Source: DASTSN01 sp035760665
GTDB taxonomy: Bacteria; Bacteroidota; Bacteroidia; Chitinophagales; Chitinophagaceae
Assembly: GCA_035760665.1 (NCBI GenBank)
Contig: DASTSN010000082.1
Span: forward strand, 1 to 64,000
Length of the DNA stretch: 64,000 nucleotides
Direction of reading: 5' to 3'
Position 1 is the stretch's first letter. The number at the start of each line of letters is the position of its first letter. The translations under genes were made by a program, and so were the position numbers. This document shows positions 34,913 to 44,800 of this stretch, one piece after another. Under the pieces are notes generated by a model. That model did no database searches. It saw nothing but the letters and a program-made list of their open reading frames with translations, and was not told where the DNA came from.

Positions 34913-37264
34913 ATGCAAAAAAATTTCAGGAAGCAGGAAGCTTTAGAATATCACGCTAAAGGACGACCGGGAAAGATTGAAGTGATTCCCACCAAAGAAG
35001 CCAAAACGCAGCGGGATCTTTCGCTGGCGTATTCGCCAGGTGTAGCCGAACCTTGTAAAGAAATTCATGAGAATCCCGAAAGTGTATATAAATATACTGC
35101 GAAAGGAAACCTGGTCGCTGTCATTAGCAACGGTACAGCCGTGCTGGGCCTGGGAGATATTGGTCCTGAAGCAGGAAAACCTGTCATGGAAGGGAAAGGC
35201 GTGCTTTTCAAAATCTTTGCTGATATTGACGTATTTGATATTGAAATTAACGAGAAAGACCCGGAAAAATTTGTACAGATCGTTAAAGCGCTGGAGCCAA
35301 CCTTTGGTGGCATCAACCTCGAAGACATCAAAGCCCCCGAGTGCTTTTATATCGAAAAAAAATTAAAAGAAGAATTATCCATTCCAGTTATGCACGACGA
35401 CCAGCACGGCACCGCTATTATCAGCGCCGCTGCGCTGCTCAACGCCCTGGAAATTCAAAAGAAAAAAATTGATAAGGCAAAATTTGTCGTAAATGGTGCA
35501 GGCGCCGCCGCGATGGCCTGTATTTTATTGTATGAAGCACTTGGCGCCAATCATGAAAACTTCCTGGTATTTGACCGCAAAGGTGTTTTGCATAAAGGCA
35601 GAACCGACTTGGAGGATTTTAAAAAGAAGTTTGCCAATGCCAAAGAGGATATTACGCTGGAACAGGCGATGAAAGATGCGGACGTTTTTATTGGACTAAG
35701 TGTAGGCAATGTGGTTACGCCGGAGATGGTTAAGGGGATGGCCAAAAATCCAATCGTTTTTGCGATGGCGAATCCCGACCCGGAAATCACCTGGGAGGAT
35801 GCAACCAATGCCCGGAAGGATATCATTATGGCCACTGGCAGAAGCGACTATCCGAACCAGGTGAATAACGTATTGGGGTTCCCGTATATATTTCGAGGTG
35901 CACTGGATGTTCGCTCCCGGCAAATCAACGAAGCGATGAAACTGGCTGCCGTCAGGTCATTGGCCGATCTGGCAAAAAAACCGGTACCGGATATCGTAAA
36001 CCTGGCGTACAATGAAAAGCATATGTCCTTTGGCCCTAATTATATCATTCCTAAACCGCTGGATCCCCGTTTGCTGAGTACCGTAGCGCCGGCCGTGGCC
36101 AAAGCGGCCATAGACAGCGGCGTTGCCCGTACTCAAATTACGGATTGGGAAACCTATGAGAATGATTTACAAAAGCGCCTGGGCTTGGATAACCAGGTCA
36201 TGCGTATCATCGGCAACAAGGCACGACAGGATCCCAAACGTATCGTTTTTGCCGAAGCTGATAATGTTAAAATTCTGAAAGCTGCGCAAATTGCTTACGA
36301 AGATGGCATTGCCTATCCTATCCTGCTGGGCGATGAAAATAAAATTAAATCCATTGCAGCTGCCAACAGCATCGACATAGAAGGCTTGCCCATTTTTGAT
36401 TCACGGAGTGATGAAATGGAGGAAAAAAGAATCCTCTATGCTGAAAAATTTCTGAAAAAAATGGGACGAAAAGGCTTTAATGCCTATGAAAGCAAAAAAG
36501 TTATGCGGGACCGCAACTATTTTGGCTGTATGATGGTGGAATGCGGCGATGCAGATGCCATGATATCGGGATTGACCAAAAACTATCCCGACACCATCCG
36601 GCCGGCACTGCGCACCATCGGACTGGAAGAAGGCACCAAGCGTATTGCCGGAATGTACCTGATGCTGACAAAGAAAGGACCATTGTTTCTTGCCGACACT
36701 ACTGTGAATTTTAATCCCACTGCAGAAGAATTGGCTGATATTACATTAATGGTGGCGCGGGAAATTCGCCAGTTCAATATCACACCCCGTATTGCTATGC
36801 TGAGCTATTCCAATTTTGGCAGCAGCAACTCGCCAGAGGCCCGGCTGGTGGCAGAAGCCCGAAAAATTGCGAAGCAAAAAATGCCCTCGCTGATTGTTGA
36901 TGGTGAGATGCAGGCCAGCGTGGCGTTTAACAACGAACTGATGAAAGAGAGCTATCCATTTTGCGAACTGGTGGATAAAGATGTCAATACCCTCATTTTC
37001 CCCAATCTCGCCTCGGGAAATATTGCTTACAATCTTTTAAAAGAATTGAATACGGCTGATGCCATTGGCCCAATTTTGCTGGGTCTGAATAAACCCGTAC
37101 ACGTTCTGCAGTTGGGCAGTTCGGTCAGAAGCATTGTCAATATGGCGCTGATTGCGGTGGTTGATGCTCAAATAAAATGTAAAACGCCAACAGAAGAAAT
37201 GGTAAAACGCTCCCCCTGGTGGAAGCGCCTGAAAAAAACAACAAAAGAGCAAACCCAGGTGTAA
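34913..37264 (+). CDS. maeB: NADP-type malic enzyme fused to phosphotransacetylase-like domain
   Basis: A 783-residue MaeB-type enzyme that decarboxylates malate to pyruvate in the cytoplasm. Residues 1-420 are the malic enzyme: AYSPGVAEPC (39-48), VMHDDQHGTAIIS, NGAGAAAMAC for the dinucleotide, NPIVFAMANPDPE, SDYPNQVNNVLGFP. Residues about 430-775 are a phosphotransacetylase-like regulatory domain (RIVFAEADNVKILKAA, DTIRPALRTIGL, SNFGSSNSPEA, GEMQASVAFN, FPNLASGNIAYNLL, GSSVRSIVNMA). In E. coli MaeB this domain binds acetyl-CoA and controls activity. It has its own promoter. The mlaEF genes follow after 89 bases. Confidence 0.96.
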   Translation: MQKNFRKQEALEYHAKGRPGKIEVIPTKEAKTQRDLSLAYSPGVAEPCKEIHENPESVYKYTAKGNLVAVISNGTAVLGLGDIGPEAGKPVMEGKGVLFKIFADIDVFDIEINEKDPEKFVQIVKALEPTFGGINLEDIKAPECFYIEKKLKEELSIPVMHDDQHGTAIISAAALLNALEIQKKKIDKAKFVVNGAGAAAMACILLYEALGANHENFLVFDRKGVLHKGRTDLEDFKKKFANAKEDITLEQAMKDADVFIGLSVGNVVTPEMVKGMAKNPIVFAMANPDPEITWEDATNARKDIIMATGRSDYPNQVNNVLGFPYIFRGALDVRSRQINEAMKLAAVRSLADLAKKPVPDIVNLAYNEKHMSFGPNYIIPKPLDPRLLSTVAPAVAKAAIDSGVARTQITDWETYENDLQKRLGLDNQVMRIIGNKARQDPKRIVFAEADNVKILKAAQIAYEDGIAYPILLGDENKIKSIAAANSIDIEGLPIFDSRSDEMEEKRILYAEKFLKKMGRKGFNAYESKKVMRDRNYFGCMMVECGDADAMISGLTKNYPDTIRPALRTIGLEEGTKRIAGMYLMLTKKGPLFLADTTVNFNPTAEELADITLMVAREIRQFNITPRIAMLSYSNFGSSNSPEARLVAEARKIAKQKMPSLIVDGEMQASVAFNNELMKESYPFCELVDKDVNTLIFPNLASGNIAYNLLKELNTADAIGPILLGLNKPVHVLQLGSSVRSIVNMALIAVVDAQIKCKTPTEEMVKRSPWWKRLKKTTKEQTQV

Positions 37265-37353
37265 AAAGCTGACCTGATAAGTTGCCGGGGATGTTGTATT
37301 TTCATTGCCAAATACAAGCGTGAGCCATTGGCAGTATTTCATAATTTTTGCGC

Positions 37354-38091
37354 ATGACCATTTTTAGCGAAATAGGCAGGTATTTATTGATGATTAAAGG
37401 CATGTTTTCCAAACCGGAAAACATGAAAATGTACTGGAAAGAACTGATGCACCAGTGTGCTGAAATTGGCATCGGTTCACTGGGAATTGTTACGATTATT
37501 TCAGTTTTTATCGGGGCTGTTTCCACTATACAAACAGCTTACCAGTTACTCACACCACTCATTCCCCGCTCTACCATAGCCGTTATTGTTAGAGATACGG
37601 TTATCCTCGAGTTTGCGCCAACACTGGTATGCATTGTACTGGCAGGTGTGGTGGGCAGTAAAATTGCCAGTGAACTGGGCAATATGCGGGTAAGTGAGCA
37701 AATTGATGCCCTGGAAATCATGGGTATTAACACAAAAACCTATCTGGTGCTACCCAAATTAATTGCTGCTTTGCTGATGATCCCGCTGCTTGTAGTGATT
37801 GCCATGGTGCTGGGCATATGGGGTGGCCGCGTGGCGGGTGTGATGGCTAATATACTTTCCGGGTCCACCTACGACAAGGGTTTACTGGAAGGTTTTTTAC
37901 CATACAACGTATTTTTTGCCCTGGCAAAGGCGTATACCTTTTCTTTTATTATATCAAGCATCCCGGCGTATTTTGGATATTATGTAAAAGGTGGCGCACT
38001 GGAAATCGGCCAGTCAAGCACCAAGGCCGTTGTGGTTAGTTGTATTTTAATATTATTTGCAGATTATGTTCTTTCGGCCCTGCTATTATAA
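37354..38091 (+). CDS. mlaE: MlaE-family ABC permease
   Basis: A 245-residue inner-membrane permease of the MlaE / YrbE family, which moves phospholipids between membranes. Features are IGIGSLGIVTIISVFIGAVSTIQTAYQL, LEFAPTLVCIVLAGVVGSKIASELGNMRVSEQIDALEIMG (the family hallmark), and later segments ending DYVLSALLL. About five membrane helices. ATG 37354 was chosen; a TTG two codons upstream is less likely. The ATPase mlaF begins 40 bases later. No MCE-domain (MlaD) gene follows here, unlike common arrangements. Confidence 0.93.
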   Translation: MTIFSEIGRYLLMIKGMFSKPENMKMYWKELMHQCAEIGIGSLGIVTIISVFIGAVSTIQTAYQLLTPLIPRSTIAVIVRDTVILEFAPTLVCIVLAGVVGSKIASELGNMRVSEQIDALEIMGINTKTYLVLPKLIAALLMIPLLVVIAMVLGIWGGRVAGVMANILSGSTYDKGLLEGFLPYNVFFALAKAYTFSFIISSIPAYFGYYVKGGALEIGQSSTKAVVVSCILILFADYVLSALLL

Positions 38092-38131
38092 TTTCAAATG
38101 CAAGTCCGGAAAAATACTGAAGTATGCACTT

Positions 38132-38935
38132 ATGATTGAGGTTAAAAATATTCGAAAATCATTTGGCGATAAGACCGTGATTGATGGTGTCAGCACACTT
38201 ATGAATGCCGGCCAGTGCAACCTGATTATTGGCGCGAGTGGCAGCGGCAAAACAGTGCTGATGAAATGCATGGTGGGATTATTTGAGCCCGACGAAGGCG
38301 AAATTTTATACAACGGGCAGAGCTTTACTCATATGAAGCATGCCGAACGCACCGAAATCCGTAAAGAAATCGGGATGCTGTTCCAGGGTTCTGCACTTTT
38401 TGACAGTCTGACGGTGGAAGAAAATGTGATGTTTCCGCTAAATATGTTTACCGACTGGCCATTGACCAAAAAACTGGCAAGAGTCAATGAAGTACTTGAC
38501 CGGGTAAACCTGAACGATACCAACCGAAAATTCCCGGCCGAACTAAGTGGTGGTATGAAAAAACGGGTAGGCATTGCCAGGGCTATCGTGCTAAACCCAA
38601 AATATCTTTTTTGCGACGAGCCCAATTCGGGCCTTGACCCACAAACATCGTTGGTTATTGACAAACTGATTCGGGAAATTACTGTTGAGTTTAATATTAC
38701 AACGGTTGTGAATACACACGACATGAACAGCGTGATGGAGATCGGTAATTACATCATGTATATGTACCAGGGGCATAAAGAATGGGAAGGCAGCAACCGC
38801 GAAATTATTTTCAGTAAAAACCAGTTGCTGAATGAATTTATTTTTGCCTCTGATTTTTTAAAGGATGCCAAAGAAATGCGCATGCTGGAAGAGACCGGGA
38901 AAATTCCAAGGCATCCGACAGGCGGCATGCAATGA
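38132..38935 (+). CDS. mlaF: MlaF-family ABC ATPase
   Basis: A 267-residue ATP-binding subunit. Walker A GASGSGKT (34-41), LFQGSALFDSLTVEENVMFPL (typical MlaF text), signature LSGGMKKRVGIARAIV, Walker B LFCDEPNSGLDPQ and the switch His in NTHDMNSVMEIG. ATG 38132 starts the domain directly; a longer frame reaching back into mlaE is not needed. It pairs with MlaE to power phospholipid transport across the envelope. The DUF4198 gene follows after 32 bases. Confidence 0.95.
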   Translation: MIEVKNIRKSFGDKTVIDGVSTLMNAGQCNLIIGASGSGKTVLMKCMVGLFEPDEGEILYNGQSFTHMKHAERTEIRKEIGMLFQGSALFDSLTVEENVMFPLNMFTDWPLTKKLARVNEVLDRVNLNDTNRKFPAELSGGMKKRVGIARAIVLNPKYLFCDEPNSGLDPQTSLVIDKLIREITVEFNITTVVNTHDMNSVMEIGNYIMYMYQGHKEWEGSNREIIFSKNQLLNEFIFASDFLKDAKEMRMLEETGKIPRHPTGGMQ

Positions 38936-38967
38936 GCTGAAACCATGCTGCCGTCATCACCTGCATT

Positions 38968-39765
38968 ATGATCAAAACCATACTTTTTCTTGCTTTTACC
39001 GTAACCCAGGGATTCTTTTCGCCTGGCAAATACTGGTTACTGCCTGATACTTTTTATTACAAATGGGGCGAACCCAGTATTATCAAACTGATGAATGGGC
39101 ATACCCTGCCGGGAAAAAACTGGACGGGACAAAAAGAGCAGCTGCAAAACCTCACCATCCGCTACAGCAATGTAAGCGATGATTTATCCGATGCTTTGGG
39201 AAGCGAGACTGGCGATTCTATACGGTTAATGATTCTTGATGAGGGCACGGCAATGGTCACCTGCAGTTTTACAAGCAACTGGATAAACCCGGATCTGTCC
39301 GGAGAGGATATTCATCCGCAAGGCAATGCACCGTCAGACTCAATGACGACTGAGGCAACCAATGATTCAGTAAACGTGTCTGCCTCCATGAACTGGCAGG
39401 AAAATTTAAAAACCATCTTCCAGGTAGGAACAGATTTTACTAAAACATATCTTGAAAAAACAGGATTACCAATTGATATTATTCCCCTCATGAATCCATA
39501 CCAGGTGAATGAAACGGATACCTTAGCTTTTTCCATTTATTATAAGGAAACCCTGCTGGCCAACGTACCGGTGGAAGTTTGGCACTTCAATTTGGGAGAT
39601 TGCCTTAAGACCAGTTTATCTACCGATGCCAACGGGCAAATCCGTTTTCCAGTCATCAAATCCGGCACCTGGATGATCAGTTGTACAAAAATTGATTCGC
39701 GTACAGACAGCACAAACAGTTCGCGGCTGAATTACAGGGGAAGTTGCACATGGGGGTATGAATAA
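38968..39765 (+). CDS. Secreted DUF4198-like protein
   Basis: A 265-residue protein with a signal peptide (about 1-18). Its layout fits DUF4198: an N-terminal strand set (TFYYKWGEPSIIKLMNGHTL), a central TGLPIDIIPLMNPYQVNETDTLAFSIYYKE, then TDANGQIRFPVIKSGTWMISC and the C-terminal YRGSCTWGYE, which matches the usual end of these proteins. DUF4198 proteins are periplasmic and have been tied to metal uptake, mostly by context. Here the context is MlaEF (32 bases upstream), so an envelope role is more likely than metal transport, but this is inference. Confidence 0.8.
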   Translation: MIKTILFLAFTVTQGFFSPGKYWLLPDTFYYKWGEPSIIKLMNGHTLPGKNWTGQKEQLQNLTIRYSNVSDDLSDALGSETGDSIRLMILDEGTAMVTCSFTSNWINPDLSGEDIHPQGNAPSDSMTTEATNDSVNVSASMNWQENLKTIFQVGTDFTKTYLEKTGLPIDIIPLMNPYQVNETDTLAFSIYYKETLLANVPVEVWHFNLGDCLKTSLSTDANGQIRFPVIKSGTWMISCTKIDSRTDSTNSSRLNYRGSCTWGYE

Positions 39766-39795
39766 ATGATTCGTTATTCAATGAATTTATTTCGG

Positions 39796-39836
39796 CCGGG
39801 GTTTACAGGTCGAATCGCCCCGGAGCTTTTGTTTTG
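39796..39836 (+). terminator. Terminator of the mlaEF-DUF4198 run
   Basis: CCGGGG, a 16-base loop, CCCCGG, then AGCTTTTGTTTTG. The stem is short but pure GC. Its T-rich tail contains the candidate -33 element of sucD. Confidence 0.55.
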
Positions 39837-39868
39837 CAACACAAACTCAGAACAATCCCTTACTTTTG
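39832..39868 (+). promoter_or_regulatory. Promoter of sucD
   Basis: TACTTTTG (39861-39868) followed by CCC matches TAnnTTTG. TTTTG at 39832-39836, 24 bases upstream, may be the -33 element and overlaps the preceding terminator tail. The ATG is 30 bases after the box. Confidence 0.58.
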
Positions 39869-39898
39869 CCCAACTTTTTAACGATTAACAGCTTCAAG

Positions 39899-40774
39899 AT
39901 GAGTATCCTGGTAAATAAGCAGTCAAAAATTTTAGTTCAGGGCTTTACCGGCACTGAAGGTACATTCCACGCTACGCAAATGATCGAATACGGAACAAAT
40001 GTAGTGGGTGGTGTAACGCCCGGTAAAGGAGGGGCTACCCATTTAGACCGGCCTGTGTTTAACACTGTTGCTGATTGTGTAAAAGCAACCGGCGCTGATG
40101 TGAGTATTATTTTTGTTCCTCCCGCCTTTGCCGCCGATGCCATTATGGAATCTGCCGAAGCAGGCATCAGACTCATAGTTTGTATTACCGAAGGCATTCC
40201 CACACAGGATATGGTGAAAGTAAAAAATTACCTGCAGGGAAAAAATACCCGCCTCGTTGGGCCCAACTGTCCTGGTGTAATAACTGCCGGCGAGTGCAAA
40301 GTGGGCATCATGCCTGGTTTTGTGTTCAAGGCAGGCAAAGTCGGCATCGTTTCAAAATCCGGCACGCTGACCTACGAAGCCGCTGACCAGGTAGCCAAAG
40401 CTGGTCTTGGTATCTCCACTGCTGTCGGTATTGGAGGTGATCCCATCATTGGAACCACCACAAAAGAAGCCGTGGAGTTATTCATGAATGATCCCGAAAC
40501 AGACGCCATCGTTATGATTGGTGAAATCGGTGGCGGTATGGAAGCAGAAGCCGCCCACTGGATAAAAGAAAATGGAAACAAAAAACCGGTTGTTGGGTTT
40601 ATTGCAGGCCAAACGGCCCCTCCGGGACGCCGCATGGGCCATGCAGGGGCCATCATTGGCGGTGCTGATGATACCGCAGCAGCAAAAATGAAAATCATGC
40701 GTGAATGTGGAATTCATGTGGTCAGCAGCCCGGCAGATATTGGTAAAACAATGGCAGAGGTATTAAAGAAATAA
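39899..40774 (+). CDS. sucD: Succinyl-CoA ligase alpha subunit
   Basis: A 291-residue subunit of the citric-acid-cycle enzyme that links succinyl-CoA cleavage to nucleotide phosphorylation. CoA-binding GFTGTEGTFHA, PPAFAADAI, GPNCPGVITAGECKVGIMPG, SKSGTLTYEA, GIGGDP, and the phospho-histidine His248 in RRMGHAGAIIGG. ATG 39899 fits the family N terminus (MSILVNKQSKILVQG), and a promoter lies within the longer frame. sucC is not adjacent, so the two subunits are encoded separately. Confidence 0.97.
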   Translation: MSILVNKQSKILVQGFTGTEGTFHATQMIEYGTNVVGGVTPGKGGATHLDRPVFNTVADCVKATGADVSIIFVPPAFAADAIMESAEAGIRLIVCITEGIPTQDMVKVKNYLQGKNTRLVGPNCPGVITAGECKVGIMPGFVFKAGKVGIVSKSGTLTYEAADQVAKAGLGISTAVGIGGDPIIGTTTKEAVELFMNDPETDAIVMIGEIGGGMEAEAAHWIKENGNKKPVVGFIAGQTAPPGRRMGHAGAIIGGADDTAAAKMKIMRECGIHVVSSPADIGKTMAEVLKK

Positions 40775-40790
40775 TCTTCTTCCCGATACG

Positions 40791-40830
40791 TAAAACAAAA
40801 CCTCCCTGCTTTTCGGGAGGTTTTGTTTTA
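40791..40830. terminator. Bidirectional terminator between sucD and DUF4476 gene
   Basis: AAAACAAAACCTCCC, a loop of 8, GGGAGGTTTTGTTTT: a 15-bp stem whose arms are A-rich and T-rich, serving both convergent genes. Confidence 0.9.
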
Positions 40831-40862
40831 TACAGCAGTTTTCATTTATTAGTTACACCGCA

Positions 40863-41627
40863 TCACCTGCTATCACGGATAAAACGGGCCAGTTCATTTT
40901 TACTGCTTTGAAAGCTTAACGTATTAAACACGTAGTTGTAGTGTTGCTGATCTATTGTTTGTGCATACGCCTGTTTGGCAACACTCAGCCGGTTATTTTC
41001 AATCGAAAAAAGCAATGCCAGCTGCTTTACCTGGTCGGCCGTAAAATAATTGGTACTGATAATATGCGATACTGATTTAAGCTTATTGCTCTCCAGCCAT
41101 TCCTTTTGAATAGAAGACAACAGCTGGTTAAAATCGCGTTCACGCATGACTTTGGAATAATCAACATAATCACGGTCAGGCAGACTATTCCATTCGTGAG
41201 GGTCATGATCCCTGTCAGCACTTTTATAGTCAAACCGATCCTGCTCTTCCCAATCCGTATATTGTTTATTACCACGCAGCTTTTCCTCAGTAACAGATAC
41301 ATTACCGTACCTGTCGATATTTACAAAAACATTTGTTCTTGCTTTCACGGCCAGCGAATTGTTATACAGCAAAACCTGCCGTCCGGTCAGCACACTAAAT
41401 AAACCTGGCCTATTTTCTTTGTAAATGCTAATACTATGATACCCGGGACTAACATTTTGAATCATCAGCGAGTTATCATTCGGTTCAAAACGTTTACCAT
41501 CCACTACAACGCTGATCCTGCGATCGTCTGCCGACCGGACAGACAGCACACTGCTTTTTTTAGCACCGGCGGCAAAAACACCCACCGTCATAAGAACGGA
41601 GCATAAGAGAGTAAAAATTGTTTTCAT
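40863..41627 (-). CDS. Secreted DUF4476 protein
   Basis: A 254-residue protein with a signal peptide (1-20). An N-terminal PEGA-like part (about 35-100; VVVDGKRFEPNDNSLMIQNVSPGYHSISIYK) is followed by a charged linker. The C-terminal DUF4476 domain is about 160-252 (FNQLLSSIQKEWLESNKLKSVSHIISTNYFTADQVKQLALLFS). The domain is common in Bacteroidota envelope proteins and has no known activity. It is a single gene, divergent from the large alpha-2-macroglobulin gene. Confidence 0.86.
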   Translation of the reverse strand: MKTIFTLLCSVLMTVGVFAAGAKKSSVLSVRSADDRRISVVVDGKRFEPNDNSLMIQNVSPGYHSISIYKENRPGLFSVLTGRQVLLYNNSLAVKARTNVFVNIDRYGNVSVTEEKLRGNKQYTDWEEQDRFDYKSADRDHDPHEWNSLPDRDYVDYSKVMRERDFNQLLSSIQKEWLESNKLKSVSHIISTNYFTADQVKQLALLFSIENNRLSVAKQAYAQTIDQQHYNYVFNTLSFQSSKNELARFIRDSR

Positions 41628-41877
41628 GGCATTTCTTTTTAACTGAGTAATCTTGTTGACATTTTAATAAATCCAAACCACATGCCACCAGTGTAAAAGA
41701 AAACGTTAAAGGCTTAGTGTACCAGTTTAGCCTAAGATGCTATGCACCATTGATCAGCCATTTAAAAAACAATATCAATCAGTAAAAATATTCTGCAAGG
41801 GTTTGTATGAAAAAAACAGCAACTTAGCATCTTACTGGCAGTACGATTAAGTAACTTGTATAAAATTTAACGGAATT

Positions 41878-44800
41878 ATGATGCAACCCATACGAAGTCT
41901 CCTGGTCTTTTCCGCCATCACATTTTTTCTCCTGACAATCGCGAACGCACAGCCTGCCATAAAAACGTACGATAAGGAATGGCAATCCGTTGAAGAATTG
42001 ATCAAAAGAGGCTTGCCGCAATCAGCCTTGAAAGAAGTAAATACTATTTATGCCCAGGCAAAAAAAGACAAACAGGATGCGCAAATCATAAAAGCCTTGC
42101 TGTACAGAAGCAGCCTTCAGCAGGAAACCAGGGAAGAAAACGAAATAGCTTCTATCAAAGAAACTGAAGAAGAAATTACACAACTGAATGAACCAGCAGC
42201 ATCTGTTCTCCGTAGCCTGCTCGCCGGCATGTACTGGCACTATTTTCAGCAAAACCGCTGGAAGTTATATAACAGAACAGCTACTGCTTCTTTTATAAAA
42301 ACTGATATTACTACATGGGCAACAGAAGATTTTCATAAAAGAATCAGTTCGCTTTACCTGGCATCACTGGCGAATGAAACTTTGCTTAAGCAAACAAAAC
42401 TTGAGCCTTACGATGCCATTATTATAAAAGGAAACGTGCGTCACCTGCGGCCAACTCTTTTTGATTTGCTGGCTCATACAGCGCTGGATTATTTTACCAA
42501 TGACGAAAGTGATATAACCCGTCCTGCTTACGCTTTTGAAATCAGTGATAGTATGTTTTTTGCACCTGCCGCTACATTTATAAAATATCCGGTAAAAACA
42601 AATGACAGTCTTTCCCTTCACGCCAAAGCACTGGAAATTTACCAGCAATTAGTAGCATTTCATTTATCAGATCCCTCACCGGATGCCCTGCTGGATGGAG
42701 ATATCGGCCGCCTGGAATTTGTGCATCAGTATGCCGTGAATCAAAACAAAGATGAACTGTACAGGCGGGCCCTGCAGCAACTTACGGTACAGTATACCGA
42801 CAATCCTGCGGCTGCGCAGGCCTGGTACCTGCTGGCACAGCAATATAACAGCCTGGCATCAACTTATCAGCCTTATGGCGATACAAGCTGGCGGTTTGGC
42901 AGGGTACAGGCAAAAGAAATCTGTGAAAAAATAGTAGCACAAAAAGACTCGTCCGAAGGAAAAATTAATTGTGCCAACCTGCTCAACGAAATCACGCGAA
43001 AAGAATTACATTTTCAACTCGAAAAAGTAAACCTGCCTGTTGAACCATTTCGTGTTCTTATCAGTTACCGCAACACGAAAAATATTTACCTGCGAGTCAT
43101 ACACGCCGACGAAAACATTAAGCAACAACTTGATAATTATTACAACAACAAATACTGGGAAACAATCACTAATACCCAACCAATTGCAAGCTGGGGGCAA
43201 TCCTTGCCGGAAACCAACGATTACCAGTTACACAGTACAGAGATTAAAGCTGACGGATTACCTGCTGGAGAATACTTACTAATTGCCAGCTCCGACAGTG
43301 ATTTTAATACCCGGCACGCAATACTTGGTGCAAGATTGTTTTATGTATCAAACATCAGCTATGTAAATAATGGCAACAGTTATTTTGTGCTGCACCGCTC
43401 CACGGGTAAACCGTTAACCAACGCTGCAGTTACCTTATGGCGCCAGGTCTACGATGCGCAATCGCGTAAATATGTACAACAAAAAAGTGGTAACTATTCA
43501 ACCAACCAAAAGGGCTTCTTCCGAATTGAGCATCAAAAAGATGAAAAAAACAGTTATTACAACTACACAGTTGAGATTTCCTGGAACCGGGAACATTTAT
43601 TTCTGAACGATCCTGTTTATTCCTATTATTTCGATAACGAGGAAAAAGAAATCGATACGGATGCTATTAAAATTTTTTATTTCACTGACCGTTCTATTTA
43701 CCGCCCGGGCCAAACTGTTTATTTTAAAGGAATCGCCGTGTCGAAAGACAGGAGTCAACTCAATAAAATCGTGCGGAATCTCTCAGCCTGGGTGTACCTT
43801 GAAGATGTTAACGGCGATGATGTTGATTCTGTAAAAGTAAAAACCAACGAATTTGGTTCATTCTCCGGGAAGTTTCAGCTACCCGTTAATTTATTGAACG
43901 GAGAATTCTCCATATGGGACAGTGAGTCGGATGATGAGGCTCATTTTTCCGTAGAAGAATATAAACGGCCGCGGTTTTATGTGGATTACGAAGCCCCCAA
44001 AAATGTTTTCAAGATAAACGACAGTATTCACGTAACAGGTTTTGCCAAAGCTTATGCCGGTAATAATATTGATAAAGCCAAAGTCACTTACCGGGTTGTT
44101 CGGCAGCCGCGCTATCTGTATCCGTGGCTTTTTCGCCGCTGGTGGCAGCCGCCCGTAACTGCTATGGAAATCGTGCATGGCGAAACAGTTACAGATGCCA
44201 ATGGCAAATTCATCATTGATTTCAAAGCTATTCCCGATGCTACAGTTGATAAAAAATTTGAACCGTTGTTTGATTACCGCATTTATGCAGATGTAACCGA
44301 CATCAACGGTGAAACCCGGAGCGGGGAAACATCCATAACAGCAGGTTTTCAATCCCTGTTGTTAAAGGTGCAGTTACCTGAAAGTCTGCCGGCAGACAGT
44401 TTTAAAACAATCAGCATCCGGACGGAAAATATGAATGGCACCTGGCAGCCGGCAGTTGCCAGCGTATCCATCACAAAACTAAAAGAAGAAAACCGTCTGA
44501 TTCGCCAACGATACTGGCCGCGGCCTGACCAGTTTGTGATGACAAAAGCTGAATATATCAAATGGTTTCCGCACGATGAGTATGACGGTGAAAGTGATTT
44601 CACGAACTGGGAAAAAGAAAAAACCGTATTTGAGAAAACTGACTCACTACAGGAAAAACAGTCATTTGCCATAAGAAATAACGGGCAAACATTTTCACCG
44701 GGTTACTATCGTATCGAAATCACATCGCATGATAAGGATGGAAATGCAATCAAGGATATTCAATATTTAGAACTGTATGATGAGGGAGCCAAACAACTCA

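Noticed and set aside
43891..44352. A 153-codon minus-strand frame inside the alpha-2-macroglobulin gene
   Set aside because: Antisense to a secure gene, cysteine- and aromatic-rich by chance, no recognisable domain.
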